Source of the DNA: Pseudalkalibacillus decolorationis
GTDB lineage: Bacteria; Bacillota; Bacilli; Bacillales; Fictibacillaceae
Assembly: GCF_024609785.1 (NCBI RefSeq)
Contig: NZ_JANHJQ010000035.1
Coordinates: 1 to 41,682 of the forward strand
Length of the DNA: 41,682 nucleotides
Direction of reading: 5' to 3'
Of the stretch, positions 16,930 to 25,210 are shown in pieces. The notes beneath the pieces are model-generated. The model saw only the letters and a program-made list of their open reading frames with translations. It did not search any database and was not told where the DNA came from. Numbering within the stretch: the first letter of the stretch is position 1; the number at the start of each line of letters is the position of its first letter. The position numbers were made by a program, and so were the translations under genes.

Positions 16930-17820
16930 ATGAAGTTAAGGGAAGATTTATCAACGATAGGCTTTATAGGTACAGGTGTTATGGGAAACAGCATGGCTAA
17001 AAACTTATTAAATGCTGGATACTCGGTTTCAGTACATACGAGAACAAAATCCAAAGCAAACGAGCTTGTTGAAGAAGGAGCCACCTGGAGGAATTCTGTA
17101 GCTGACCTTGCTTCTGAATCGAATGTCATCATTACCATGGTCGGGTATCCTCACGATGTAGAAGAAGTATACTTTGGAGAAAAAGGGATCATAGAGAATG
17201 CTATGCCAAATTCGTATGTTATTGACATGACAACGTCAAGCCCGACTCTTGCTAGGAAAATATATGAATCTGTACTTTCAAGAAAGATCCATTCACTTGA
17301 TGCACCTGTTTCTGGTGGTGATATCGGCGCTAGAAGTGGAAAGCTGGCGATTATGGTTGGTGGTGAACGGGAAGCTTTCGAAGCTGTCAAACCAATCTTT
17401 GTAGTGATGGGGGAAAATATCATTCTTCAGGGAAAAGCAGGTTCAGGGCAGCATACCAAAATGTGCAACCAGATAGCGATAGCTTCGAATATGATCGGTG
17501 TATGTGAAGCGATTGTGTATGCCGAAAAAGCAGGTTTGGACCCGTCAAGAGTACTGAAGAGTATTACCACTGGTGCTGCAGGAAGCTGGTCCCTCAGCAA
17601 CTTAGCACCTCGAATGATAACTGGAGATTTCGAACCTGGCTTTTATATTAAACATTTCATAAAAGATATGAGTATAGCGCTCGAAGCAGCTAAAGAAATG
17701 GATATGCTGACACCTGGACTGGAATTGTCGCTATCACTATATAAATCATTGGCCGAACAAGGAGAGGAAGAACGTGGCACACAGGCACTGATTAAGTGGT
17801 TTCAGTCTAATTCTGTTTAA
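16930..17820 (+). CDS. ykwC: NAD(P)-dependent beta-hydroxyacid dehydrogenase (3-hydroxyisobutyrate dehydrogenase family)
   Basis: A 296-residue oxidoreductase. The N-terminal Rossmann signature is GFIGTGVMGNSMAKNLLNAG at about residues 12-31. The substrate motif DAPVSGGDIGARSGKLAIMV and the catalytic lysine in GSGQHTKMCNQ are both present. The C-terminal helical domain contains the typical KDMSIALEAAKE segment. It resembles B. subtilis YkwC; the true hydroxyacid substrate is unknown. AGGAAGGAAG lies about ten bases upstream of the ATG. Monocistronic, with its own terminator. Confidence 0.88.
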   Translation: MKLREDLSTIGFIGTGVMGNSMAKNLLNAGYSVSVHTRTKSKANELVEEGATWRNSVADLASESNVIITMVGYPHDVEEVYFGEKGIIENAMPNSYVIDMTTSSPTLARKIYESVLSRKIHSLDAPVSGGDIGARSGKLAIMVGGEREAFEAVKPIFVVMGENIILQGKAGSGQHTKMCNQIAIASNMIGVCEAIVYAEKAGLDPSRVLKSITTGAAGSWSLSNLAPRMITGDFEPGFYIKHFIKDMSIALEAAKEMDMLTPGLELSLSLYKSLAEQGEEERGTQALIKWFQSNSV

Positions 17821-17871
17821 ACTTTTATAAAAATGAAACGAACAATAGGATAGACACAATAACGGAAGATC

Positions 17872-17897
17872 AAAAAGCAGGCCAGCGCCTGCTTTTT
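17872..17897 (+). terminator. Intrinsic terminator after the dehydrogenase gene
   Basis: AAAAGCAGG (17873-17881) pairs perfectly with CCTGCTTTT (17888-17896) over a six-base loop. The repeat motif CACGTTAAGAAAGTATA starts three bases downstream of the stem. Confidence 0.88.
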
Positions 17898-17898
17898 A

Positions 17899-17990
17899 CA
17901 CGTTAAGAAAGTATAAATACTTTCTATAGTATAAGTGCAACTATGGCGATCACCTGCGCCAAGGCTTGGCGCTAGCCAAGTTTTCTGTAT
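17899..17990 (+). repeat. Type B repeat, most complete copy
   Basis: It reads in order CACGTTAAGAAAGTATA, then AATACTTTCTATAGTATAAG, then TGCAACTATGGCGATCACC, then GGCTTGGCGCTAGCCAAG and TTTTCTGTAT. GCTTGGC...GCCAAG forms a small hairpin. It sits immediately after a terminator, like the other copies. Confidence 0.75.
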
Positions 17991-18059
17991 AATGGTCATT
18001 TCGCCCTTTTTTCTAATAGCGGTAATAAAGATCAACCGATAACCCTCCAATTAAAAGTA

Positions 18060-18108
18060 TGTCAGATTATCTTACATAAGAGTTGAATGTCAGACTTTTC
18101 AGTATAAA
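18060..18108 (+). promoter_or_regulatory. TnrA box and promoter of the ammonium transporter
   Basis: TGTCAGATTATCTTACA (18060-18076) fits the TnrA/GlnR consensus TGTNANAWWWTMTNACA at every position. A TATAAA -10 follows at 18103-18108, so the box centre lies about 47 bases before the expected start point. This is the activating position known for TnrA at nrgAB. Transcription of amt is therefore expected under nitrogen limitation. Confidence 0.88.
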
Positions 18109-18182
18109 ATAAAAGTATCGAATGTCGGTGTCAGGTTTTTTGACATCAATAAATAATTAATCTTACATTGGGGGCGTTGTTC

Positions 18183-19454
18183 ATGGAAGACATCATGTTT
18201 TCATTAAATAGTGTTTGGCTAATGCTGGGAGCTATTTTGGTCATCTTTATGCAAGGCGGCTTTATTTTACTTGAAGCGGGTTCAACCCGTATGAAAAATG
18301 CCGGTCATATTGCCGGAAAGACCATCTTTACATTTGGGATTGCGTCTATTTTATTCTGGGCTGTGGGATATGGATTTATTTTTGGTGATAACGGAAACTT
18401 TTTCATCGGATTGTCTGATTTTTTCTATTCTGGTTATGAAATCGAAGGAATGAGTTATTCAACGGCTGCTTACTTTATATTTCAGCTTGCATTCGCTGGT
18501 ATCTCATTAACGATTGCGTTTGGAGGATTTGCTGAGCGTGCAAAACTTTCTGTCTACGTTGTTTTTGCCATTCTTTTCTCTGCCTTCGTATATCCGGTAG
18601 TTGCGCACTGGATATGGGGCGGCGGTTGGTTAGCGGAACACGGAAAGCAAGATTTCGCAGGTTCTACCGTAGTTCACTTAACGGGTGCGATGGCTGCGTT
18701 TGCGGCGACCATCCTTTTAAAACCAAGAATGGGTAAGTTTAATAAAAATGGTACAGTGAACAATTTATATGGTCACAATCAGGTTTTTACAGCTTTAGGT
18801 GTTTTAGTTTTATGGATCGGTTGGTTTGGTTTTAATGGCGGCAGTACATTTGTAGTTGATGATGGATTTTTCGGATTTGTTGCTGTAAATACCAACTTAG
18901 CAGCTGGTGCTGGAGCGGTTTCCGCTTTGATCATTTCATGGATCGTCCTAGGGAAATCAGACATACCGACGATGTTAAATGGTGCACTGGCAGGGCTCGT
19001 TGCTATTACAGCATCATGCGCTTTTGTTGAAACATGGGCTGCGGTTGTCATCGGGTTAGTTGCTGGAGTACTCGTATTCTATAGCGTGAAATTTTTCGAA
19101 AAACTTAAAGTGGATGATCCGATCTTTGCACTATCCGTTCACGGTGCTGCCGGAGTATGGGGGACGTTGTCGACCGGATTGTTTGCAACACCAGAATTGG
19201 CGACAGTTGGATTACCTGGTTTATTTTATGGAGGAGGATTTACGCAGCTCGGTGTGCAGGCGATGGGTGTTGCGGTTTCGGGTGCTTACGCCTTTGCAGT
19301 ATCATTTGTAATTTTATACACTATGAAAAAAGTAATGAAAGGATTACGTGTTACTGAGGAAGAAGAGATTATTGGTTTAGATTTAAGTGAACATGGGAGT
19401 TATGGTTACCCAGAAGCATTCGTGACGAAAGAAAAGCAAAAGATTAGCAGCTGA
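18183..19454 (+). CDS. amt: Ammonium transporter (Amt family)
   Basis: A 423-residue membrane protein with eleven hydrophobic segments. It has the twin histidines of the ammonium pore, H165 in TVVHLTGAMAAF and H320 in LSVHGAAGVWGTLSTG. EAGSTRMKNAGHIAGKTIF is the N-terminal family motif. ATG 18183 has GGGGGCG eight bases upstream; an in-frame TTG at 18168 would put five more residues in front. No GlnK/PII gene follows, unlike the usual nrgA-nrgB pair. The TnrA box upstream ties it to nitrogen limitation. Confidence 0.93.
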   Translation: MEDIMFSLNSVWLMLGAILVIFMQGGFILLEAGSTRMKNAGHIAGKTIFTFGIASILFWAVGYGFIFGDNGNFFIGLSDFFYSGYEIEGMSYSTAAYFIFQLAFAGISLTIAFGGFAERAKLSVYVVFAILFSAFVYPVVAHWIWGGGWLAEHGKQDFAGSTVVHLTGAMAAFAATILLKPRMGKFNKNGTVNNLYGHNQVFTALGVLVLWIGWFGFNGGSTFVVDDGFFGFVAVNTNLAAGAGAVSALIISWIVLGKSDIPTMLNGALAGLVAITASCAFVETWAAVVIGLVAGVLVFYSVKFFEKLKVDDPIFALSVHGAAGVWGTLSTGLFATPELATVGLPGLFYGGGFTQLGVQAMGVAVSGAYAFAVSFVILYTMKKVMKGLRVTEEEEIIGLDLSEHGSYGYPEAFVTKEKQKISS

Positions 19455-19465
19455 ACTTTAGAGAT

Positions 19466-19500
19466 TAAAGCATTGGGATCTGATCTCAAATGCTTTATTT
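19466..19500 (+). terminator. Probable (weak) terminator after amt
   Basis: AAAGCATT pairs with AAATGCTTT over GGGATCTGATCTC, followed by ATTTATC. The T-tract is poor, so part of the transcription may continue into the next three genes. Confidence 0.55.
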
Positions 19501-19536
19501 ATCAGCTAGAAAACAATTGATAAAGGAGTGACCTCT

Positions 19537-20589
19537 GTGAAGCAGTGGATTAAAGAAGTCGGTCGTGGTAAAAGAGGAGCGAGGGATCTTGAGTATAACG
19601 AAGCTCTCCAAGCTGCTGACTCTATCATTAACGGAGGATCTACAGATGTTCAGATAGCAGCATTTTTGGTTGCTGAACGCATAAAAACTGAGTCGTCGGA
19701 TGAGTTATTGGCTTTTATTGATCAATATAGAGCTTCCTCCCATAGACTACCATTTGCAAAGGAATCCAAAAAAGTAATTGATTTTGCAGGGCCTTATGAT
19801 GGGCGCAAGACATTTGCAGCTACAATACCGGTTTCTATACTGCTTTCTGAAAGCGGAGTGCCTGTTTTTTTGCATGGGAGTGACCCATTGCCCCCTAAAA
19901 ATGGCGTTTCTATAAAAAGTATTTTTGAAAATTTGCATGTTCCGATTGCAAAAACTGTTAAAGAAGCTTCTGAATCACTTGAAAGGGCAAATATAGGGTT
20001 TGCCTGTACGGAAAAGTTCTGTATATCATTGGCTAACCTTCGCCAGTTGCGTGAACAAATCGGAGTTCGTACTGTTTTAAATACGGTGGAGAAATTATTG
20101 AATTTAAGCAATGCGAAATCTATTATGCTCGGGGTCTTTCATAAAACAGCGGTCAACAAGCTCATCCCAATCATGCAAACATTAGCGTATGAAGAAGCTT
20201 TTATTGTACAAGGTGTGGAAGGTTCTGAAGATTTACCTGTTCACCGCAATAGTTTTATATATAAAATTACGAATGATTCCTCTGACTCTATGATTGTCAA
20301 TCCGGAAGAGTATGGGCTTAAAAGAAAACAAAGGGATGAAAAAGAATTCATCCCGCTTGAAGAACAGGTAGCTATTATACAGAGATTATTGGATGGAGAA
20401 CAATCGGACGATATTGAAGATTACAGAGCACAGGTAATCTTTAATGCCGGGGTTCGCTATTACCTTTTTGGTTACTCGAATTCAATAGAGGAAGGGATAC
20501 AAGTTGCAAAAAGGCAGCTTATTGAAAAAAAGGGAACAGAACGACTTGAGAGATGGCAAAATCTATTAGTAACAAACTCTTTAAGGTGA
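19537..20589 (+). CDS. TrpD2/YbiB-like glycosyltransferase-family 3 protein
   Basis: A 350-residue protein related to anthranilate phosphoribosyltransferase. The small N-terminal helical domain (EYNEALQAADSIINGGSTDV to about residue 65) is followed by a nucleoside-phosphorylase/TrpD-like fold. The PRPP loop GTGGD of true TrpD is replaced by DFAGPYDGRKT, as in YbiB-type TrpD2 proteins, which bind nucleic acid rather than making tryptophan. No trp genes are near. GTG 19537 has AAAGGAG eight bases upstream. It is the first of three genes in a tight row behind amt. Confidence 0.75.
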   Translation: MKQWIKEVGRGKRGARDLEYNEALQAADSIINGGSTDVQIAAFLVAERIKTESSDELLAFIDQYRASSHRLPFAKESKKVIDFAGPYDGRKTFAATIPVSILLSESGVPVFLHGSDPLPPKNGVSIKSIFENLHVPIAKTVKEASESLERANIGFACTEKFCISLANLRQLREQIGVRTVLNTVEKLLNLSNAKSIMLGVFHKTAVNKLIPIMQTLAYEEAFIVQGVEGSEDLPVHRNSFIYKITNDSSDSMIVNPEEYGLKRKQRDEKEFIPLEEQVAIIQRLLDGEQSDDIEDYRAQVIFNAGVRYYLFGYSNSIEEGIQVAKRQLIEKKGTERLERWQNLLVTNSLR

Positions 20590-20639
20590 GGGTTAATTGT
20601 TCGTCCCGCTAGATTTAATGAGTTAAAGGTTGTGTTTAA

Positions 20640-21638
20640 ATGAGTAATCTTCATGAATCGTATTTATCCTTAAAAAATTGGTGTGATAATAACATCGGAA
20701 ATCATCAATCAAGTACTGGTGAGCTAAATCATTTCCACGATATCGTTATGAGATATTTATTTGAAGTTGCATTGAACAAAGTAAAGGAAGAATCAGGCCC
20801 CCCTCCTTGTCAATTTTCCTGGTTTGTCATGGGTAGCGCTGGAAGATTTGAACAGGCTGTCGTTAGCGATCAAGATCATGGCTTGATTTATGAAGCAACA
20901 AACAAGGAAGCTAGTAACTACTTCCGGGAGCTTGGGAAAGAAATCACCTCAGGTTTACATTTTATCGGTTATCCTTATTGTGATGGTAATGTGATGAGTT
21001 CTAATCCATTATGGTGTAAGTCAAAACAAGAATGGGCAGTTCAACTATCGCAATGGATGGAAGATGAAAGTTTTGATTCCATTCGTTTTTTGTTGATCTT
21101 TTATGATGCAAGGGTTCTTGTTGGAGAAGAAAAATGTGTCAGCCGCTTAAAGCAACAATTACATGAATACATTGAGAAAAAGCCTTATTTTTTGAATCGC
21201 TTACTTGTCAATACAATGCATTTTAAGAAGGCGGTTGGGGTATTCCGCCAATTTTTACCCGAAACTCACGGTTCCCATACGGGGTGTATTGATTTGAAAC
21301 ATTTAGGTTTTTTCCCTTTTGTGAATGCAATTCGTTTATTATCAATTAAGGAACATGTTGAGGAAACCTCTACACTATCAAGGCTTGGGTGCCTTTCTGG
21401 ATTACCTGAATATAAGAAGGGGTTAGAATTGTACGAAGGAGATTTTGAAAAGTTGTTATCCCACAGATTGCAACATCATCAAAAGGTTGCGGAATATTAT
21501 GATGATGTTCATTTTCTTGATGTTAAAAAACTAGGAAAAACTGAAAAAAAAGAAATAAAACAGATTTTAATGAATGGTAAAAAGCTACAGGAGTATACTG
21601 AGTCCATCATCAAAAGGACATTGAAAAATGAGATTTGA
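20640..21638 (+). CDS. DUF294 putative nucleotidyltransferase
   Basis: A 332-residue protein with a GlnD-like nucleotidyltransferase motif GSAGRFEQ (65-72) followed by SDQDHG (76-81), whose acidic pair would bind metal. The DUF294 C-terminal helical domain follows (HFKKAVGVFRQFL, then LGFFPFVNAIRLLSIKEHV). Most relatives have CBS domains in front; this one does not. The target is unknown. By analogy with GlnD, and beside an ammonium transporter, a role in nitrogen signalling is possible but unproven. The ribosome binding site is weak (AAAGG). It overlaps the next gene by 11 bases. Confidence 0.82.
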   Translation: MSNLHESYLSLKNWCDNNIGNHQSSTGELNHFHDIVMRYLFEVALNKVKEESGPPPCQFSWFVMGSAGRFEQAVVSDQDHGLIYEATNKEASNYFRELGKEITSGLHFIGYPYCDGNVMSSNPLWCKSKQEWAVQLSQWMEDESFDSIRFLLIFYDARVLVGEEKCVSRLKQQLHEYIEKKPYFLNRLLVNTMHFKKAVGVFRQFLPETHGSHTGCIDLKHLGFFPFVNAIRLLSIKEHVEETSTLSRLGCLSGLPEYKKGLELYEGDFEKLLSHRLQHHQKVAEYYDDVHFLDVKKLGKTEKKEIKQILMNGKKLQEYTESIIKRTLKNEI

Positions 21639-22362
21639 ACCGGTTATTCAGTTTATGAAACAGGTACAAGGCAAAGTTAATTCGAGCATTTATACATCGT
21701 TGCAAGGACAATCAAATCCTCAGCACCTTGCTTTATTAAGGCATTTAGAAAAAGAGATGAAGGTTGAAGAGAGTTTGTCAATTCCGTTGGATGAATTGAA
21801 TGTCGTTGTATTTGATCTGGAAACAACGGGTTTCTTTCCTGACCAAGGTGATGAAATCATCTCGATAGGTGCGATAAAGGTGAAGGGCGGAACCGTTCAA
21901 CACAGTGAAACCTATTATTCGCTTGTTCGTTGTGATCGCGTCCTTTCACCTGAAATTAAGCAGTTGACGGAGATAAAGGAAGAGGACTTAATCCGATCTT
22001 CTGAGCTTTCAGAAGTGCTTGTTGAATTTTATGATTTTGTAAAAGGGGATGTACTTGTTGCGCATCATGCTAATCATGAAAAGAAATTCCTCCAGCATAC
22101 GAACTGGAAGCTGTTTCGTTCGAAATTCAAACACCGGATTGTCGATACGTCATTTTTGTTCAAAATTGCAGAACCGAATGTCCACTTAGTTAAGCTAGAA
22201 GATTATTGTGATCATTGTGGTATTCCTGTTCAAGAGCGCCATCATGCATTAGGAGATGCGAAGTTGGCAGCACAACTATGGAGTCTATATTTAAAGAAAA
22301 TTCAGGCCTTGGGGTGCAAAACCTTACAAGATGTGTACGAACGTCTTTCAATGAGGCTTTAG
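21628..22362 (+). CDS. DnaQ-like 3'-5' exonuclease (DEDDh family)
   Basis: A 244-residue protein with an exonuclease domain from about residue 58. Motif I is FDLETTG (D63, E65), motif II is AHHANHE (145-151), and motif III has H205 and D210 in HHALGDA. At the motif II position where the family normally has Asp the residue is Glu151. The first 55 residues form an extra N-terminal helical part. The start codon lies inside the end of the DUF294 gene, so translation is probably coupled. DUF294 and DnaQ-like genes are often neighbours in bacteria, suggesting a joint function. Confidence 0.85.
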   Translation: MRFEPVIQFMKQVQGKVNSSIYTSLQGQSNPQHLALLRHLEKEMKVEESLSIPLDELNVVVFDLETTGFFPDQGDEIISIGAIKVKGGTVQHSETYYSLVRCDRVLSPEIKQLTEIKEEDLIRSSELSEVLVEFYDFVKGDVLVAHHANHEKKFLQHTNWKLFRSKFKHRIVDTSFLFKIAEPNVHLVKLEDYCDHCGIPVQERHHALGDAKLAAQLWSLYLKKIQALGCKTLQDVYERLSMRL

Positions 22363-22377
22363 AATGTATAAACCATA

Positions 22378-22497
22378 AGGGGTTGACCCAAAACAAAGAG
22401 TCAGACACCTCCAACACAACATTTGTACGTAACAAACCTACTTGTTACTATATGTTATGTTAATTGGAGAGAGCCAGACACTTGTTGGTCAACCCCT
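22378..22497. repeat. 120-bp element with perfect 11-bp terminal inverted repeats (MITE-like or long terminator)
   Basis: AGGGGTTGACC (22378-22388) and GGTCAACCCCT (22487-22497) are exact inverted repeats. Inside each end are related GTCAGACAC and GCCAGACAC words and a CTCCAA/TTGGAG pair. The right end is followed by ATTTTTTTAT, so the folded RNA could also terminate the exonuclease transcript. It lies between convergent exonuclease and tnrA genes. Confidence 0.55.
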
Positions 22498-22819
22498 ATT
22501 TTTTTATATTAAAATGTGCATTTATTTGTCCCCGGATCATTTTATTACGTTCATTTTTCGTTTGTTCTTTTTGTTTTTTGGACATTTCTTTTTTTATTTC
22601 ATAGGTTTGTACGCCATCTTCAATTTGATCTGCAATTTCCATCAATGTTTCTACATCTGCAAACGAGTATTTTCGAGTCCCCTTCTCCGTTCTTTCTGGG
22701 AAAATTAATTTTCTTTCTTCATAATAGCGAATTTTCCGATGAGATAAGCCAGTTATTTTACTGATAATTCCAATTGACATTACTTTTTTATCTTTATAGT
22801 TTTTTTTGTCAGTTGACAT
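22496..22819 (-). CDS. tnrA: MerR-family global nitrogen regulator TnrA
   Basis: A 107-residue regulator. The N-terminal winged helix includes [20 protein letters not shown], followed by [18 protein letters not shown]. The C-terminus [13 protein letters not shown] matches the TnrA tail that binds feedback-inhibited glutamine synthetase. It activates nitrogen-scavenging genes when glutamine is scarce. AGAGGTGAC precedes ATG 22819. It is divergent from the nitrate assimilation genes and shares one TnrA box with them, so autoregulation is likely. TnrA is preferred over GlnR because of the tail sequence and because no glnA is adjacent. Confidence 0.9.
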   Translation of the reverse strand: MSTDKKNYKDKKVMSIGIISKITGLSHRKIRYYEERKLIFPERTEKGTRKYSFADVETLMEIADQIEDGVQTYEIKKEMSKKQKEQTKNERNKMIRGQINAHFNIKK

Positions 22820-22876
22820 ACCGTCACCTCTTTCGCTATGAGTGCAAATCTATTATTTAATAACTTTATTGTTGTA

Positions 22877-22963
22877 ATTATACAAATGTTTTTTGAAAAT
22901 ATCAAAAATTATGTAAGATTATCTAACATGTTTTTAATCGAATCGAAAAGAATATGCAATAAT
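22877..22963. promoter_or_regulatory. Shared TnrA box between divergent tnrA and nas promoters
   Basis: TGTAAGATTATCTAACA (22912-22928) fits the TnrA consensus fully. On the minus strand an extended -10 TGTATAAT (TATAAT at 22882-22877) leads to tnrA. On the plus strand TGCAATAAT (AATAAT at 22958-22963) leads to the SUMT gene. Both expected start points are about 50 bases from the box centre. Confidence 0.88.
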
Positions 22964-23009
22964 TCTACATATGAAAAACGGCAGCCATTTTTTGAAGGAG
23001 AGATTTTAG

Positions 23010-23786
23010 ATGGGGAAAGTTTACTTAGTTGGCGCAGGACCGGGAGATTCAGAACTGATCACAATAAAAGGTCTTAAATGTATTCAAGAGGCAGATGTCA
23101 TTATGTATGACCGCTTAGTTAATCACGAATTGTTGAGCTATGCGAAAAATGGTGCTGACTTGATTTACTGTGGTAAAAAGCCGGATTGTCATTTGATGGA
23201 TCAAGAAATAATTAATCAACTTTTAGTGATGCATTCGAAACGAGGAAAGGTTGTTACCCGGCTGAAGGGAGGAGATCCTTTTGTGTATGGTAGAGGCGGT
23301 GAGGAAGCGGAAATGCTTGTAGAACATGGGGTTCAATTTGAAATTGTACCAGGTATTACATCAGGCATCGCTGCTTCCACCTATGCAGGGATCCCTGTCA
23401 CACATCGCGACTATGGTTCCACGTTTGCATTTGTAACTGGGCATCAGCGAAAAGGACAAGATAATCATTTATGTTGGGAAAGCCTCGCAAAAGGTATCGA
23501 TACGTTAGCGATTTATATGGGAGTTGGTAATTTGCCGTATATTCAACAGCAGTTAATGAAACATGGGCGTCCCGGATCCACTCCGGTTGCTGTTGTTCAC
23601 TCCGGAACAACAGCGAAGCAACATACCGTCACTGGAACGCTTGCATCCATTGTTGGAATCGTCGAAAAACACCAGATTCAAAATCCGAGCATGATTATTG
23701 TCGGTAAAGTGGTCCTCCTCCGCGAAAAAATAAAGTGGTTTGAACAGCTTAAACACCATGAAGTAGAACTCGACGCTTTAATGTAA
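23010..23786 (+). CDS. nasF: Uroporphyrinogen-III C-methyltransferase (SUMT)
   Basis: A 258-residue SAM-dependent methylase that converts uroporphyrinogen III to precorrin-2, the first step to siroheme, the cofactor of the nitrite reductase encoded downstream. Signature motifs are VYLVGAGPGDSELITIKG at the N-terminus, VVTRLKGGDPFVYGRGGEE, and VPGITSGIAASTYAGIPVTH. GAAGGAGA lies about nine bases upstream. The gene is intact, first in the nas row, and under the divergent TnrA box. Confidence 0.93.
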   Translation: MGKVYLVGAGPGDSELITIKGLKCIQEADVIMYDRLVNHELLSYAKNGADLIYCGKKPDCHLMDQEIINQLLVMHSKRGKVVTRLKGGDPFVYGRGGEEAEMLVEHGVQFEIVPGITSGIAASTYAGIPVTHRDYGSTFAFVTGHQRKGQDNHLCWESLAKGIDTLAIYMGVGNLPYIQQQLMKHGRPGSTPVAVVHSGTTAKQHTVTGTLASIVGIVEKHQIQNPSMIIVGKVVLLREKIKWFEQLKHHEVELDALM

Positions 23787-23804
23787 GAAAACATCTAAAT
23801 AATA

Positions 23805-23856
23805 TGTTACATTTTCTCACGCAAATAATGATATGTCTCAATCACGGTGTTAGTAT
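23805..23856 (+). promoter_or_regulatory. TnrA box and promoter of the nitrate transporter gene
   Basis: TGTTACATTTTCTCACG (23805-23821) matches the TnrA consensus at 16 of 17 positions (last base G instead of A). An extended -10, TG-T-TAGTAT (23848-23856), follows, placing the box about 50 bases before the start point. Between here and 24000 there is an AGGAGGGG sequence and a short hydrophobic frame (VKNKKVGVLTFLFLAIEVWF, ending in a stop) without a proper start codon. It may be a leader peptide or a remnant. Confidence 0.75.
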
Positions 23857-24000
23857 TCAAGTTAACAAACAAAGAATAGGAGGGGAAGACAAATCGGTGT
23901 TAAAAACAAAAAAGTTGGGGTTCTGACATTTCTATTTCTTGCGATTGAAGTATGGTTTCAAAAATGTTAATTCATTAGATCTAATGAAAGGGTACTAAAG

Positions 24001-25195
24001 ATGAGTAAAGGCCAAGGATCTGCATTATGGTTATCAACGATTGCAACAATAATTTCATTTACCGTTTGGACAATGATTTCGCAGGCTGCGCCAATAGTAA
24101 AGAATATGTACCAGTTAAATGAGACAGAGTTGAGTGTACTTATAGCAACACCAGTTCTTTTAGGAGCATTGATGCGAATCCCGATAGGAATTGTGAGTGA
24201 CCGGTATGGTGGAAGAAAGATTTTTACGTTAACGATGTTCGTTCTGATCTATCTGCTGGTAGGGGCTGGATATACCACGATATGAAATGCTGTTGTTTTG
24301 GACGTTTTTGATTGGTATAGCAGGCGCCACATTTGCCATTGCTGTCTCCTACGTTTCTCACTGGTATCCACCTGAAAAACAAGGATATGTGTTAGGGATT
24401 GTAGGCTTAGGAAATATCGGAACAGCTGTATCCGGCTTTATTGTTCCATCAATGGTATCTAAATTTGGACTTTCATGGACGTTTTGGGGAAGTGCTGTAT
24501 TAATGGGTTTGATGACCGTTGTTTTCTGGTTATTTACGAAGGAAGCCCCCTTTTTAAATAAAGAAACAACATTTAAAGAGGCTTTATCGGTTATGAAGTA
24601 TAGACCACTTTGGATTTTATCTGTATTCTATTTCCTTACTTTTGGTGGATTTGTTGCTTTTAGTCTTTATCTCCCTACTTTGTTACAAGAAATCTACCAT
24701 TTTTCAGTCATCAGTGCAGGGTTGAAAACAGCAGGGTTTGTAGTGATCGCTACATTTATAAGACCTTTGGGTGGTTATTTAGCTGATCGCTTTGGAGCAA
24801 AAAAAATATTAATGATTCTGTTTGCAGGAATTGCCGTTAACGTTGTATTAATCCCTTTTATGGCAGTTAATTTTGTAATATTCAGTATTGCATTTTTAAC
24901 ATTAGCCCTTTTTTTAGGGGCGGGAAATGGAGCTGTATTCAAGCTTGTTCCTAATGTCTCTCCGGGAAAAACAGGTGCATCAGCAGGCATAATAGGAGCA
25001 ATTGGGGGGATTGGTGGTTTTGCCCTGCCGCTTGTTCTTGGAATGACAAAAGACATAACCGGGAATTACATGTTAGGATTTACGATTTTGTCGATATATT
25101 CCTTTATTTGTTTCATAACAACAATACGGGAAATTAGTAATACAAAAATGAGCAGTAAAGAAAAGAATGTTAATGCTCTTCCATCCATTCAATAA
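24001..25195 (+). pseudogene. nasA: Nitrate transporter, MFS family, frameshifted
   Basis: Two abutting frames (24001-24285 and the +1 frame to 25195) together encode about 397 residues of a NarK/NasA-type nitrate/nitrite porter. The first part has the MFS loop motif PIGIVSDRYGGRKIF. The second has GIAGATFAIAVSYVSHWYPP and the glycine-rich helix GIIGAIGGIGGFALPLVLG. Removing one base near 24280 (the A after ACG) gives a continuous protein of normal length with TTYEMLLFW at the joint. No other defect is seen. AAAGGG precedes the ATG. Confidence 0.88.
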
Positions 25196-25210
25196 TTTGG
25201 AGGTATTCAT

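Noticed and set aside
19537-20589. Tryptophan biosynthesis TrpD
   Set aside because: The PRPP-binding GTGGD motif is missing and no trp genes are nearby; TrpD2/YbiB-like fits better.
22442-22764. Plus-strand hydrophobic open frames
   Set aside because: They are the antisense of tnrA, whose protein sequence is clearly recognisable on the minus strand.
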